DNA from: Streptomyces sp. SLBN-118
Lineage (GTDB): Bacteria; Actinomycetota; Actinomycetes; Streptomycetales; Streptomycetaceae
Reading direction: 5' to 3'
DNA: 64,000 bases
Assembly (NCBI RefSeq): GCF_006715635.1
Contig: NZ_VFNP01000001.1
Coordinates: forward strand, 3,596,001 to 3,660,000
Below, piece by piece: positions 9,536-18,252 of this stretch. The first letter of the stretch is position 1, and every line of letters starts with the position of its first letter. The notes beneath the pieces were generated by a model. The model did no database searches, had not been told where the DNA came from, and was given only the letters and a program-made list of their open reading frames with translations. The translations under genes were made by a program, and so were the position numbers.

Positions 9536-9886
9536 TCAGAAGGGCAGGCCCGGCATGCCGCCCAGACCCTGGGTGAGCGTGCCGAGCTTCTCCTGCTGGA
9601 GCTGCTGCGCATTCTCGTTCGCGGCCTGGACGGCGGCGACGACCAGATCCGCGAGAGTCTCGGTGTCCCCGGGGTCGACGGCCTTGGGGTCGATGACCAG
9701 TCCGCGCAGCTCGCCGGAGCCGGTGACCGTGGCCTTCACCAGGCCGCCGCCCGCCTGACCCTCGACCTCGGTCCGTGCCAGCTCCTCCTGGGCCTGCGCG
9801 AGATCCTGCTGCATCTTCTGCGCCTGCTGGAGGAGCTGCTGCATATTGGGCTGGCCACCACCGGGAATCACGGTCACTCCTGGCAT
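9536..9886 (-). CDS. YbaB/EbfC family nucleoid-associated protein
   Basis: A 116-residue small DNA-binding protein. The N-terminal amphipathic helix ([22 protein letters not shown]) and the strand pattern [23 protein letters not shown] are typical of YbaB/EbfC, a dimer that binds DNA and is usually encoded between dnaX and recR. dnaX is not next to it here: the upstream gene is the divergent SLATT gene. The 257-bp gap up to 10143 should hold both promoters; it contains short direct repeats of ACGTCGTA near 10105-10135. Confidence 0.9.
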   Translation of the reverse strand: MPGVTVIPGGGQPNMQQLLQQAQKMQQDLAQAQEELARTEVEGQAGGGLVKATVTGSGELRGLVIDPKAVDPGDTETLADLVVAAVQAANENAQQLQQEKLGTLTQGLGGMPGLPF

Positions 9887-10143
9887 TTCGACGACGATTG
9901 TTCGGTAAGCCGAGCCTACGTGCTTGCCGGGCGGCTCGCCCCACCCTGCGGTGACAACTCTTTCGAGTGAGTGGGGGCGGACTCCCTTAGCTGATCAAGG
10001 ACCTCGTGCGGGCGGAAATACCGGGATTTCTGGCGCACAGCCCACCATTCGGCGGTAGGAAGGGCATGCGCATCAGAATGCACGCGCGTGTACACGCAGT
10101 GTTACGTCGTACCACCTCGTTCCACGTCGTAGAGGAGTGACCG

Positions 10144-10896
10144 GTGAGCCAGCCGGACATGCAGCCCGGGGGCCCGGCCCGTGGCGAGCGCGGCGGGGCG
10201 CCGCGCGGTGACCTGGCCGGGACGCCGTTTCCGCTCGGCGACTGGGGTGAACCGGCGGAGCGCCTCGACGAGCTGTACAGGTGGGTCGAGGCGGGCGCTC
10301 TGCGTACGGCTCACTGGTATCTGGCGAACCGCGCGTGGAAACGCCGGGCGGCGCGGATGCTGCGCGTCGGCACGGCCCTGGGCGTGATCGCCGGGGCCGT
10401 GCTCCCTCTCCTGGAGGTGACGGGCGTGCGGGACGGGGCATCGGGGTGGGGATATCTCTCGCTGCTCCTGGGCGCGGCCTGCCTGGCCTGCGACCGGTAC
10501 TTCGGGGTGACCTCGGGCTGGATAAGGAACGTGGCGACGGCGCAGGCGGTGCAGCGCAGGCTGGTGGTGCTGCAGTTCGACTGGGCGTCCGAGTGCGTAA
10601 GGGAGGTGCTGGGCCCGACGGAAGGCACGGCGAGCGAGGCGGCGGAGAGGTGCGTGGGGGTCCTGCGGCGGTTCACGGAGGACGTCGCGGAGCTCGTGCG
10701 GTCGGAGACGGCGGACTGGATGGTGGAGTTCGGCTCGGGCCCGGCGCCCCTGGTGATGCAGTCGACGGGGGCGGGGCCGGGACGGGGGGTGGAAGGGCAG
10801 CCGCCGGGGCGGGCGACGGATGGCCGCGGAACGCCGCTGCCGCCGGGGACGCGGCCGAACATGCCCCGCCAGCGCCCACCGGAGACGCCGCGCTGA
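10144..10896 (+). CDS. SLATT domain membrane protein
   Basis: A 250-residue protein with a helical N-terminal segment, two adjacent transmembrane helices (MLRVGTALGVIAGAVLPLLEV and GYLSLLLGAACLACDRYF, about residues 76-125), a helical stalk and a Pro/Gly-rich basic tail. This matches SLATT proteins, two-helix membrane effectors sometimes associated with SMODS nucleotide second-messenger systems. No cyclase, SLOG or other defence gene lies nearby, so a housekeeping role is just as likely. The GTG at 10144 follows AGGAGTGACC. Confidence 0.7.
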   Translation: MSQPDMQPGGPARGERGGAPRGDLAGTPFPLGDWGEPAERLDELYRWVEAGALRTAHWYLANRAWKRRAARMLRVGTALGVIAGAVLPLLEVTGVRDGASGWGYLSLLLGAACLACDRYFGVTSGWIRNVATAQAVQRRLVVLQFDWASECVREVLGPTEGTASEAAERCVGVLRRFTEDVAELVRSETADWMVEFGSGPAPLVMQSTGAGPGRGVEGQPPGRATDGRGTPLPPGTRPNMPRQRPPETPR

Positions 10897-11128
10897 GGCC
10901 GCGGCCTGCGGCCGGCGCTCACCGGGCCGTGCCCCCGGACCCCGCGCTGAGCCCGGACGCCCCAGAGGCTGAGGCCGGACGCCCCAGAGGGGGGATGAGG
11001 TCCGGGGCGGGCACCCGCTCACGGACCCGGGGCTCCACCCCGGATGTCGCCTCAGACTCAGGCCACCGCACCCAGGGAGCGGCAGTCTCGCCGCAAAGCA
11101 GCTCGCCTTCCGCCCCCGGGCCAGGAGG

Positions 11129-12079
11129 TCAGGCGCTACGGCCCGGCCGCAGCGCCCTCGTCACGATCGGCGGGAGCAGGTCCTTCGCCAGGCGGCGGGC
11201 GCGGGACGGGCGGCGGCGCGGCGGGGCCGCGGCCGCCGCAGGGGCAGACACGGGCACGGGTGCGGCCGGCTCAGGCTTCGGTAGCGGCTTGTGGCGGGAC
11301 TTCGGGTGCGGCGGCGCCTTTGCCTTGTTGCCTTTTATGCGGATCAGCGGCAGGCCTGCCACCTCCTCCACCCCGTGCCACAGGTCCGCACGCGACTCCA
11401 GCCATCTCAGCAGCGCCCCCCGCACCGGCGCCGGGTCACCCCACGTGCCGTAGAGTTTCGTGCCCGTGATCACGATCGGCTTCAGGCCCGTGGTCGGCAA
11501 CGCGCCCCACACCGCGGCCGAGACCCCCGGGCAGTGTTCCGCGCGGAAGTCGTCGAAGGACACGATGCCCTGCGGCTGCAGCAGCGCCTTCGCCGCCTCG
11601 ATGTCGCCGTGCACATGCTCGTACAGGTGCGAGGCGTCGACATGCACGAAACGGCAGCTCCCCGGGCTCACCCGGGAGGTGATCACGGAAGTCGGCCCCT
11701 GCACCATCGTGGGCAGTTCGTCGTGGAACGACAGATAGTTCGCCTCGAACGCCCGCCTCGTCAGCGTCGAGTACGACCTGTCCATTTCCGCGCTGTTGGA
11801 GTCGTCCGGTGCCGGCGAGTCCCACAGGTCGCAGACCGTGAACTCCTCACCCTCCCGCAGATAGTCGGCCGTGAAGATCGCGCTCTTGCCCAGGTATGCG
11901 CCGAGCTCGAGCAGATCCCCTCGGCCGTCCGGATCCGTGTCCCGCTGATAGGACAGGAACCAGTCGAAGAGCAGCTGGTCCACGGGCCAGAACCAGCCCT
12001 TGACGTCCGCGAAGCGCGTCGGTCGGGGGAGAGTTTCGTCCACCGTCTCCCCCGTCACCGGGGTACTCGTCTGTGACAT
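11129..12079 (-). CDS. Class I SAM-dependent methyltransferase with a basic Pro/Ala-rich tail
   Basis: A 316-residue protein. Residues 40-230 look like the Methyltransf_24 type: the SAM-binding LLELGAYLGKSAIFTADYL, then FTVCDLWDSPAPDD and FVHVDASHLYEHVHGDIEAAKALLQPQGIVSFDDF. Relatives methylate sugars or secondary metabolites. The last 75 residues are a Lys/Arg/Pro/Ala-rich tail (KAPPHPKSRHKPLPKPEP and on) that may bind the membrane, cell wall or nucleic acid. Its substrate is unknown. It converges with the SLATT gene across a 232-bp gap with a GGCCGC/GCGGCC hairpin (10898-10914) and two direct repeats of GGACGCCCCAGAGG. Confidence 0.75.
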   Translation of the reverse strand: MSQTSTPVTGETVDETLPRPTRFADVKGWFWPVDQLLFDWFLSYQRDTDPDGRGDLLELGAYLGKSAIFTADYLREGEEFTVCDLWDSPAPDDSNSAEMDRSYSTLTRRAFEANYLSFHDELPTMVQGPTSVITSRVSPGSCRFVHVDASHLYEHVHGDIEAAKALLQPQGIVSFDDFRAEHCPGVSAAVWGALPTTGLKPIVITGTKLYGTWGDPAPVRGALLRWLESRADLWHGVEEVAGLPLIRIKGNKAKAPPHPKSRHKPLPKPEPAAPVPVSAPAAAAAPPRRRPSRARRLAKDLLPPIVTRALRPGRSA

Positions 12080-12152
12080 GCACCGGTCCTACCGGGCGGA
12101 GATGTCACGGAGCTTAAGGCGGCGCGTTCAGCGGATGTGCGGGGGATGTGCG

Positions 12153-12803
12153 TCAGCTGAAAATGATCATTGAGCCCTGGCCGAGGCTGCGCGTCGCCGC
12201 AGCGTGCAGGCCAAGCCACACATGCCGTTCCCGCGCGAAGGGGCTCTCGTCGTACGGAATCGGCCCCGCCGGTTCCTCCAGCGAGGTCGGCCGGTCCGGC
12301 GGCTGCGGAGCCTCCGGCGGGTTCGCCGGGTCGATGCCGATCGACGGCGCGACGAACTCCAGCTCCCGCAGCAGACCCTGGGTGGAGCCAAGCGGGCCGC
12401 CCCCGGCGAGCAGTTCGTCGTTGAACAGCGGCGAGGCGAAGTCGACGGGGACGTATGCCCCGGCGTGGTCGTAGTGCCAGACCAGATGCGACTGCTGCGC
12501 GGTCGCCTCGAACATCTCCAGCAACTGCTCGTAGTCACCGCCCAGTTCGTCCACCGGCGTCACCGCGAGCCCGCACAGCTGCAGCAGGTACGCGCGCCGC
12601 AGGAAGTGCAGCGCGTCGTAGTCGAAGCCCGCGACGGGAGCCACATCGCCGGACAGACCGGGCATGTACGCGAAGACGGGGACCGTCGGCATTCCGGCAC
12701 TGGTCAGTGCTTTGTCGTAGGCGGCGATCTCTTCGGCGAAGGGGTTGTCGGGGCTGTGGCACAGCACGTCGACGAGGGGGACCAGCCACAGGTCACAGGC
12801 CAA
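12153..12803 (-). CDS. Conserved hypothetical protein
   Basis: About 216 residues, from TTG 12803 (with GGAGAG upstream) to stop; the frame also extends to TTG 12872, but that part is low-complexity. The sequence begins LACDLWLVPLVDVLCHSPDNPF and is rich in aromatic and acidic residues, with no membrane span, signal peptide or known catalytic motif. I do not recognise the family. It sits downstream of the glycosyltransferase/membrane fusion gene in the same direction and may be cotranscribed with it. Confidence 0.6.
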   Translation of the reverse strand: MACDLWLVPLVDVLCHSPDNPFAEEIAAYDKALTSAGMPTVPVFAYMPGLSGDVAPVAGFDYDALHFLRRAYLLQLCGLAVTPVDELGGDYEQLLEMFEATAQQSHLVWHYDHAGAYVPVDFASPLFNDELLAGGGPLGSTQGLLRELEFVAPSIGIDPANPPEAPQPPDRPTSLEEPAGPIPYDESPFARERHVWLGLHAAATRSLGQGSMIIFS

Positions 12804-12941
12804 GGGAGGGCTCGCTCTCCAGGGGTTTCGGGCACAAGGTGGGGCACCGGGACGGAACAGCATCAGGCACAAGATCGGGAACGGGGTCGGGCACGGACGG
12901 GACAGCGTAGTGGCAGGGACACAATCGGCGAAGGGTGCCGG
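12804..12941. repeat. Low-complexity imperfect repeat
   Basis: Between the two leftward genes, units close to GTCCCGxxC / GTGCCCGAxC recur five or six times at about 12-nt spacing (12826-12905). Read on the minus strand they would give VPDPVPDLVPDAVP-like peptides. They look like an expanded microsatellite rather than a regulatory site. Confidence 0.4.
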
Positions 12942-15380
12942 TCAGCTGTCTGTCCGAACCGGATCCTTCGGGTCCCGCACATCCCATACCCACACACCGC
13001 CCACCCGCTTCCCCGGGCGCCCGAGCAGTTTCTCCACGGTCGCATACAGGGCCGCCTCGTTGTACTGCGGCTCCAGCACCACCACACCTGCCTTCCAGGC
13101 CGCCAGGTCGTAGCGCGCCTGGGCCTGCCAGTTCGGGCCGATGGTGGGCACGCGCCCAGTGTTGCGCACCTCGCTGAAGAGGTTGGAGGTGTGCCGGGGG
13201 GTCGCGCCGTAGATGCCGATACGGTCCGGTCCCCACGGCCCGTTGAAGTAGCCGCCCGCGACCCGGAAACCGAGGCCGGTCGCCGACTGCCAGTGCAGGG
13301 CCTCCGCGCTGCCGGGATTGGGCAGCGGCACCGTGACGACCGACTCGCCCTTGCTGACGTAGGAGCGGTAGATGCCCTGCGTGATGAACTCCGGGACCTG
13401 CGGCCGCTCCCGCACCGGATACGGCGTCGGCAGCACCGGCAGCAGCGCCGCCGCCACCGCCGCGAGGCCCACCACCTGGTTGACCCGGTCCCTGGACGCC
13501 ACGAGCCGGTCGGCTGCGAGCGCGATCAGAACGCCCAGCACCGGGGCGCAGATCATCGCCACCCGCGACTCGATGACCGATTCGAAGAGCGGCTGATGGG
13601 CCAGCACACGCCATGGGCCGGTGAGCAGGATGTCCGTGTACGGGATGCGGAACTTCGGCCCGAGCGAGAGGAACGCCGCCGCAAGCCCCGTGAAGGCCAG
13701 CGCCTTGACCAGAGCGAGCCGCCACAGCCGCACCACCATCGCCGCCGCGAGCGCGACCAGGGGCCAGCCGTAGAAGGCGTTCTGCTCGGTGCGGTTCAGC
13801 GCGAGCGGATCGGCGACCTGGTCGGAGCCCGCGAGCGACCGGCCCGCGAACTCCAGTAAAGCCAGCGGGCTGTTGCCCGCGTTGTCCCCGTGCAGCACGC
13901 TCTTGTAGCTCTGCGGGCCGAAGAACTGCCAGCCCAGCGGGAAGGCGATCAACGGCAGACAGACCGCGGCCGCGACGGCGAGCCCACGCAGCAGCGGCCT
14001 CCGGGCCGCCTGCGCCACATCGGGGCGCGCGAGCGCGTACGAGAGCGCGAAGAGCAGCATGCCCACCGACGCGAGGAGCAGCGGCTCCTCGCCGAGGAAG
14101 ACCTGATACGTCGCGAACAGGCCCAGCAGCACTCCGTCGCGTACGACGTTGCGCCCCTCGCACAGCCGCAGTGCCCGGTCGATGATCAGCGGAATCATGA
14201 ACAGCACGAGGAAGTTGGGGTGCGCGTTGCCGTGCGAGATCATCGGCGGCGCGAAGGCGGCGAAGGCCGCGCCGAGCGCGGCCGCCCACCGGTTGCTCAC
14301 CAGCCGCCGGGCGATCAGCCAGTACCAGGCACTCGCGGTCGCCGCGAGCCCGAGCGTGAGCGCCAGCGCCCAGGTGACGGTCGGGCCGAGCAGCAGCGTG
14401 ACGGGCGCGAGGGGTATGGACACCCCGAACATGACGGTGTTCGCCATCAGGTTCACGCCGTCAGGAAATCCCTGGAGCGTGGTGAAGAGGGGATTTCGCA
14501 GATGCGCGACATTGTCGGCGGTGACTGCGAAGAACCACTCCCACTGGTTCTGGTCCTGCCCCGAGTCGGCGAGATAGCCCCGGTCGAGGTCCGCCCACAG
14601 ATTCTTGTAGAGCAGTACGGACGCGAGGACGAAGAGCCCGACGACGGCCAGGTCGACGGGGCGCAGGGCACGGGCGCGCAGTCTGAGCAGTTCCAGCAGC
14701 ACCCTGCCGTAGTCCAGCGGCCGGACCTTGGAGCCCGCCTGGTGCGACCAGCGCACCGGGACCTCCGTCACGGGCCATCCCGACCGCCGGAAGAAGCGCA
14801 GTACCTCGACGTCGATCCCCCACCCGTCAAGCCGTGAATCAGCAAAGGCCGCACGTGCCTTGTCGCCGTCCAGAAGCTTGAAGCCGCACTGGGTGTCATG
14901 AATGCCCGGCACGGCGACGGCGCGTATGAGGCGGTTGCCCATCCGGCCCAGCCATTCGCGCGTCCGCCGCTGGTGCACCTCGATGCGCGAGTCCGGGTGC
15001 GCCCGCGAACCGATCGCCGCCGCGCTGTCCTCGGCGGCGAGTTCCTTGTCGAGACGGTCCAGCTCCTCGATGGGCGTTGCGAGGTCGGCGTCCGTGATCA
15101 GGACGAGCCGGCCGTACGAGGCGAGCACGCCCAGGCGCAGGGCGCTGCCCTTGCCGCGGTTGCCGTCGCCGCTGACGAGCTGGATGCGAGGCTCCTCGGC
15201 CGCCGCCTCCTTGGCGATCGTGGCGGTGGCGTCGGTGGAGCCGTCGTCGACGACGATCAGCTCCCACTCGCCCCAGCGGCCGGGGTCCGCGCGCAGATGG
15301 GCACATATCGCGTCCAGGGTGGGACGCAGCCGCCCCTCCTCGTTGTACGCCGGGACGACGACACTCAGGTCTACGCTCAC
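12942..15380 (-). CDS. Fusion of family 2 glycosyltransferase and polytopic membrane domain
   Basis: An 812-residue protein. Residues 1-240 are a GT-A glycosyltransferase of the dolichyl/polyprenyl-phosphate sugar synthase type: SVVVPAYNEEGRLRPTLDAI, VDDGSTDAT, ITDADLATPIEELDRL and GSRAHPDSR. The rest has about ten transmembrane helices like lipid-sugar-dependent mannosyltransferases. The first half would make polyprenyl-phosphate hexose, and the second would use it outside the membrane; this is inferred from domain order. The GTG at 15380 overlaps the GntR gene stop (GTGA), so the two are coupled. Confidence 0.85.
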   Translation of the reverse strand: MSVDLSVVVPAYNEEGRLRPTLDAICAHLRADPGRWGEWELIVVDDGSTDATATIAKEAAAEEPRIQLVSGDGNRGKGSALRLGVLASYGRLVLITDADLATPIEELDRLDKELAAEDSAAAIGSRAHPDSRIEVHQRRTREWLGRMGNRLIRAVAVPGIHDTQCGFKLLDGDKARAAFADSRLDGWGIDVEVLRFFRRSGWPVTEVPVRWSHQAGSKVRPLDYGRVLLELLRLRARALRPVDLAVVGLFVLASVLLYKNLWADLDRGYLADSGQDQNQWEWFFAVTADNVAHLRNPLFTTLQGFPDGVNLMANTVMFGVSIPLAPVTLLLGPTVTWALALTLGLAATASAWYWLIARRLVSNRWAAALGAAFAAFAPPMISHGNAHPNFLVLFMIPLIIDRALRLCEGRNVVRDGVLLGLFATYQVFLGEEPLLLASVGMLLFALSYALARPDVAQAARRPLLRGLAVAAAVCLPLIAFPLGWQFFGPQSYKSVLHGDNAGNSPLALLEFAGRSLAGSDQVADPLALNRTEQNAFYGWPLVALAAAMVVRLWRLALVKALAFTGLAAAFLSLGPKFRIPYTDILLTGPWRVLAHQPLFESVIESRVAMICAPVLGVLIALAADRLVASRDRVNQVVGLAAVAAALLPVLPTPYPVRERPQVPEFITQGIYRSYVSKGESVVTVPLPNPGSAEALHWQSATGLGFRVAGGYFNGPWGPDRIGIYGATPRHTSNLFSEVRNTGRVPTIGPNWQAQARYDLAAWKAGVVVLEPQYNEAALYATVEKLLGRPGKRVGGVWVWDVRDPKDPVRTDS

Positions 15381-16066
15381 TGCTCCAGCCGATCCGCCCA
15401 GGCGAGCGCATGCTCGTCGTATGCGCCGACGGCCGCGCGCACGCCTTCGGCGTCGCCGGTCGTGACGGCGTCCACCAGCTCCTCGTGGCCGCTCCACAGC
15501 CACTGCCGCAACTCCTCAGCGCTGCGCAGACCGCGCAGATACGGGACGGCGAACACCCAGGTCTGGACGCGCAGCCGGTGCAGGAAGTCGCAGATGTACC
15601 GGTTTGCAACGAGTGCGCAGAGCTCGCGCCAGAAACGCAGGTCGTAGCCGATGAGGATGTCCAGGTCCCCGGCGCGGGCGGCGCGGGCGGCTTCCTCTGC
15701 CCGGCGGCGTACGGACACCAGCGCCTTGCCCGGCACCCCGGTGATGCCGCGCTTCTGCGCATGGTGGAGGACGCCGGCCACAATGAGTGCGCGTGCCTCG
15801 ACCATGCCGCGGTAGTCGTCGACCGAGAACTCGTGGACCCTGAAGCCCCGGTGCTGGTCGGAGTCGAGCAGCCCCTGGGCCGAGAGATCGACGAGGGCCT
15901 CGCGGACGGGTGTTGCGGAGACGCCGTACTGCTCGGCGATCTGCTTGACGGTGAATTCCTGCCCGGGCTGCAGACGCCCGGCCAGGACCTCGTCGCGCAG
16001 CGCGTCCGCGATCTGTTGTCGCAGGGTGTTGCGGGTGACAGCGGAACTGCTGCCGTTGCCCTGCAT
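15377..16066 (-). CDS. GntR family transcriptional regulator (FadR/FCD type)
   Basis: A 229-residue regulator with an N-terminal winged helix (LRQQIADALRDEVLAGRLQPGQEFTVKQIAEQYGVSATPVREALVDLSAQGLL) and a helical FCD ligand domain (YRGMVEARALIVAGVLHHAQKR and following, ending DAVTTGDAEGVRAAVGAYDEHALAW). The ATG at 16066 has GGAGAAGG upstream; longer readings of the frame run through the aminotransferase region and are not real. Its ligand is unknown. It overlaps the glycosyltransferase gene by 4 bp and may control it. Confidence 0.9.
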   Translation of the reverse strand: MQGNGSSSAVTRNTLRQQIADALRDEVLAGRLQPGQEFTVKQIAEQYGVSATPVREALVDLSAQGLLDSDQHRGFRVHEFSVDDYRGMVEARALIVAGVLHHAQKRGITGVPGKALVSVRRRAEEAARAARAGDLDILIGYDLRFWRELCALVANRYICDFLHRLRVQTWVFAVPYLRGLRSAEELRQWLWSGHEELVDAVTTGDAEGVRAAVGAYDEHALAWADRLEQ

Positions 16067-16144
16067 CGTGGCCTTCTCCTTCTCCGGGGTCCCGGACACG
16101 ATAGGCCAGACGTCACGAACCGGGTGCGGACAGGGGATTCTGAC

Positions 16145-16591
16145 ATGACAGACGTCTTCGAGGCTGCGACGGGTGACGGTCAACCACCAGATTTCTCCGC
16201 ACGGGCCGCGGACGTACGGGCCGCGGAGGTGCGCGCCGCGCTGGACGGCCTGCTCCAGATCCGCCGCGTGACGAACACCGCGCCGGCGGCCTGGGAGCTC
16301 AACCGGATGGTCCGCGCGGTCGCCCTTGCCCTGGAGGCGGCGGGCATCCCGCCCTCGGCCGTGGACGCCTCGGGTGCGAGGACGGCGACGGGCTATCGCG
16401 TACGCGCGTCGGACAGGGCCCGGATGGTGTGCGTGGACTGGCTGGGCCCGCCGGGCGGCGGAGCGGCTCAGGAGGAGGAGTTCCGGCTGGCGGAGTGCGC
16501 GGGGGCGCTGGCGGCGCTGGGGTGGGAGGCGCTGATGTACCGGGGGCCGCGGAAGCGGCGGTTCTTGGAGGTGGAGCCGGCGCGGTCCTGA
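16145..16591 (+). CDS. Conserved hypothetical protein
   Basis: A 148-residue soluble protein from ATG 16145 (MTDVFEAATGDGQ). A helical middle segment (VRAALDGLLQIRRVTNTAPAAWELNRMVRAVALALEAAG) is followed by a compact strand-rich end (YRVRASDRARMVCVDWLGPP ... LGWEALMYRGPRKRRFLEVEP). No known motif is seen. It is divergent from the GntR gene (78-bp gap) and has a strong terminator behind it. Confidence 0.65.
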   Translation: MTDVFEAATGDGQPPDFSARAADVRAAEVRAALDGLLQIRRVTNTAPAAWELNRMVRAVALALEAAGIPPSAVDASGARTATGYRVRASDRARMVCVDWLGPPGGGAAQEEEFRLAECAGALAALGWEALMYRGPRKRRFLEVEPARS

Positions 16592-16674
16592 CCGCGGCCT
16601 GCGGCGGACTGTTCCCCACTCCGCCCTCCTCCTACGGCGCGGCGGCGGGAGATTGCCCAGCCGCGCAGCAGCAC

Positions 16675-16704
16675 GGCGCCGCACCGGGATTCCGGTGCGG
16701 CGCC
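16675..16704. terminator. Bidirectional terminator
   Basis: GGCGCCGCACCGG (16675-16687) and CCGGTGCGGCGCC (16692-16704) form a perfect 13-bp stem with a GATT loop. It lies between the converging 16145-16591 gene and the aminotransferase gene and can serve both. Confidence 0.8.
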
Positions 16705-16719
16705 CTGAGGAAAGCCGAG

Positions 16720-18075
16720 TCAGGCCGTGTGCTCGTCCGCCACCGACAGCGCCGCGTCCAGCGCCGCCAGGCCCTCCTTCGCCTCCGCCTCGGAGATGTT
16801 GCACGGCGGCACCGCGTGCGTGCGGTTCATGTTCACGAACGGCCACAGGCCATGGGACTTGCACGCCGCCGCGAACGCGGCCATCGGGGCGTTCGCCGCG
16901 CCGGTCGCGTTGTACGGCACCAGCGGCTCGCGCGTCTCCTTGTTCCGTACGAGGTCGAGCGCCCAGAAGACACCCGTACCGCGCACCTCGCCGACGCTCG
17001 GGTGCCGCTCGGCGAGCTCGCGCAGACCCGGACCGAGAACGGTCGCGCCGATGTGTGCGGCCTGCTCGACGACCTTCTCCTCCGCCATCACGTTGATCGT
17101 GGCGACCGCGGCGGCGCAGGCGAGCGGGTGTCCGGAGTAGGTCAGGCCGCCGGGGTAAGGGCGGGTCTCGAAGGTCGCGGCGATCTCGGCGGAGATGGCG
17201 ACTCCGCCGAGCGGTACGTAGCCCGAGTTGACGCCCTTGGCGAAGGTCAGCAGGTCGGGTATGACACCGAAGTGGTCGGCGGCGAACCACTCGCCGGTGC
17301 GCCCGAATCCGGCCATGACCTCGTCGAGCACGAAGACGATCCCGTACCGGTCGCAGATCTCGCGTACACCCACGAGGTAACCGGGCGGGGGCGTCATGAT
17401 GCCCGCGGTCCCCGGGATCGTCTCCAGGATGATCGCGGCGATCGTTGCCGGGCCCTCGAAGGCGATGGTGTCCTCGAGATGCTGGAGGGCGCGGGCGCAC
17501 TCCTGCTCCTCGGTCTCGGAGTAGAACGGCGACCGGTAGAGGAACGGCGCCCAGAAGTGCACGACACCGGAGGTGCCGTTGTCGGAGGCCCAGCGGCGCG
17601 GATCCCCGGTGAGGTTGATCGCGGTCGCGGTGCCGCCGTGGTACGAGCGGTAGGCGCTGAGGACCTTGGGGCGGCCGGTGTGCAGCCGGGCCATCCGGAT
17701 GGCGTTCTCCACGGCCTCGGCGCCGCCGTTGGTGAAGAAGATCTTGTCGAGGTCGCCCGGCGTCCGCTCGGCGATGAGGCGTGCGGCCTCGGAGCGCGCC
17801 TCGACGGCGAACGCGGGCGCGAAGGTGGTGAGCCTGCCCGCCTGTTCCTGGATCGCCGCGACGACCTTGGGGTGCTGGTGGCCGATGTTGGTGTAGACGA
17901 GACCGCTGGTGAAGTCGAGGTAACGGTTCCCGTCGTAGTCCCAGAAGTACGAGCCCTCGGCACCGGCGACGGCGAGCGGGTCGATCAGGCCCTGGGCGGA
18001 CCAGGAGTGGAACACATGCGCACGGTCTGCGGCCTTCACGGCTGCGCCGGCCTGGGGGTCGGGATGAGGGGTCAT
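16720..18075 (-). CDS. Class III PLP-dependent aminotransferase
   Basis: A 451-residue aminotransferase of the omega-amino acid / beta-alanine-pyruvate group. Motifs in order are YFWDYDGNRYLDFTSGLVYTNIGH, FFTNGGAEAVENAIRMAR (cofactor phosphate site), SYHGGT, FVLDEVMAGFGRTGEW (Asp for the pyridine nitrogen) and LTFAKGVNSGYVPLGGV, whose Lys should bind PLP. It moves an amino group from an omega-amino acid or diamine to an oxo acid; the exact substrate cannot be read. ATG 18075 was chosen; further upstream the frame enters the promoter of the divergent DJ-1 gene. Confidence 0.88.
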   Translation of the reverse strand: MTPHPDPQAGAAVKAADRAHVFHSWSAQGLIDPLAVAGAEGSYFWDYDGNRYLDFTSGLVYTNIGHQHPKVVAAIQEQAGRLTTFAPAFAVEARSEAARLIAERTPGDLDKIFFTNGGAEAVENAIRMARLHTGRPKVLSAYRSYHGGTATAINLTGDPRRWASDNGTSGVVHFWAPFLYRSPFYSETEEQECARALQHLEDTIAFEGPATIAAIILETIPGTAGIMTPPPGYLVGVREICDRYGIVFVLDEVMAGFGRTGEWFAADHFGVIPDLLTFAKGVNSGYVPLGGVAISAEIAATFETRPYPGGLTYSGHPLACAAAVATINVMAEEKVVEQAAHIGATVLGPGLRELAERHPSVGEVRGTGVFWALDLVRNKETREPLVPYNATGAANAPMAAFAAACKSHGLWPFVNMNRTHAVPPCNISEAEAKEGLAALDAALSVADEHTA

Positions 18076-18197
18076 GCGGGCAAGGGTAAGGAGGGGCGGG
18101 TGGGGACCGACATGGCCACGGTGTATGGCCGTGGCGCCGTTCCTGGGCACTGTGTCGCTCCCGCCCCGGGGGAAGTCCCGGGGCGGGACTGCATGCA

Positions 18198-18233
18198 TTG
18201 ACAGCATGCTGCTGATACGACAGGATACTGTCA
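18198..18233 (+). promoter_or_regulatory. Promoter with overlapping operator for the DJ-1/MarR operon
   Basis: TTGACA (18198-18203), a 17-nt spacer and CAGGAT (18221-18226) fit the Streptomyces vegetative consensus TTGACN/TAGRRT. An inverted repeat TGACAGCAT (18199-18207) / ATACTGTCA (18225-18233), with one mismatch in nine, spans both hexamers. A repressor bound here would block the promoter; the MarR protein encoded second in the operon is the obvious candidate. A strong AGGAGG at 18241 precedes the ATG at 18253. Confidence 0.6.
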
Positions 18234-18252
18234 TCGAGGCAGGAGGGCCACC

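Noticed and set aside
12793..14289. Long minus-strand frame inside the glycosyltransferase gene
   Set aside because: Overlaps a clear gene in another frame and gives an Ala/Gly/Arg-rich sequence without domain.
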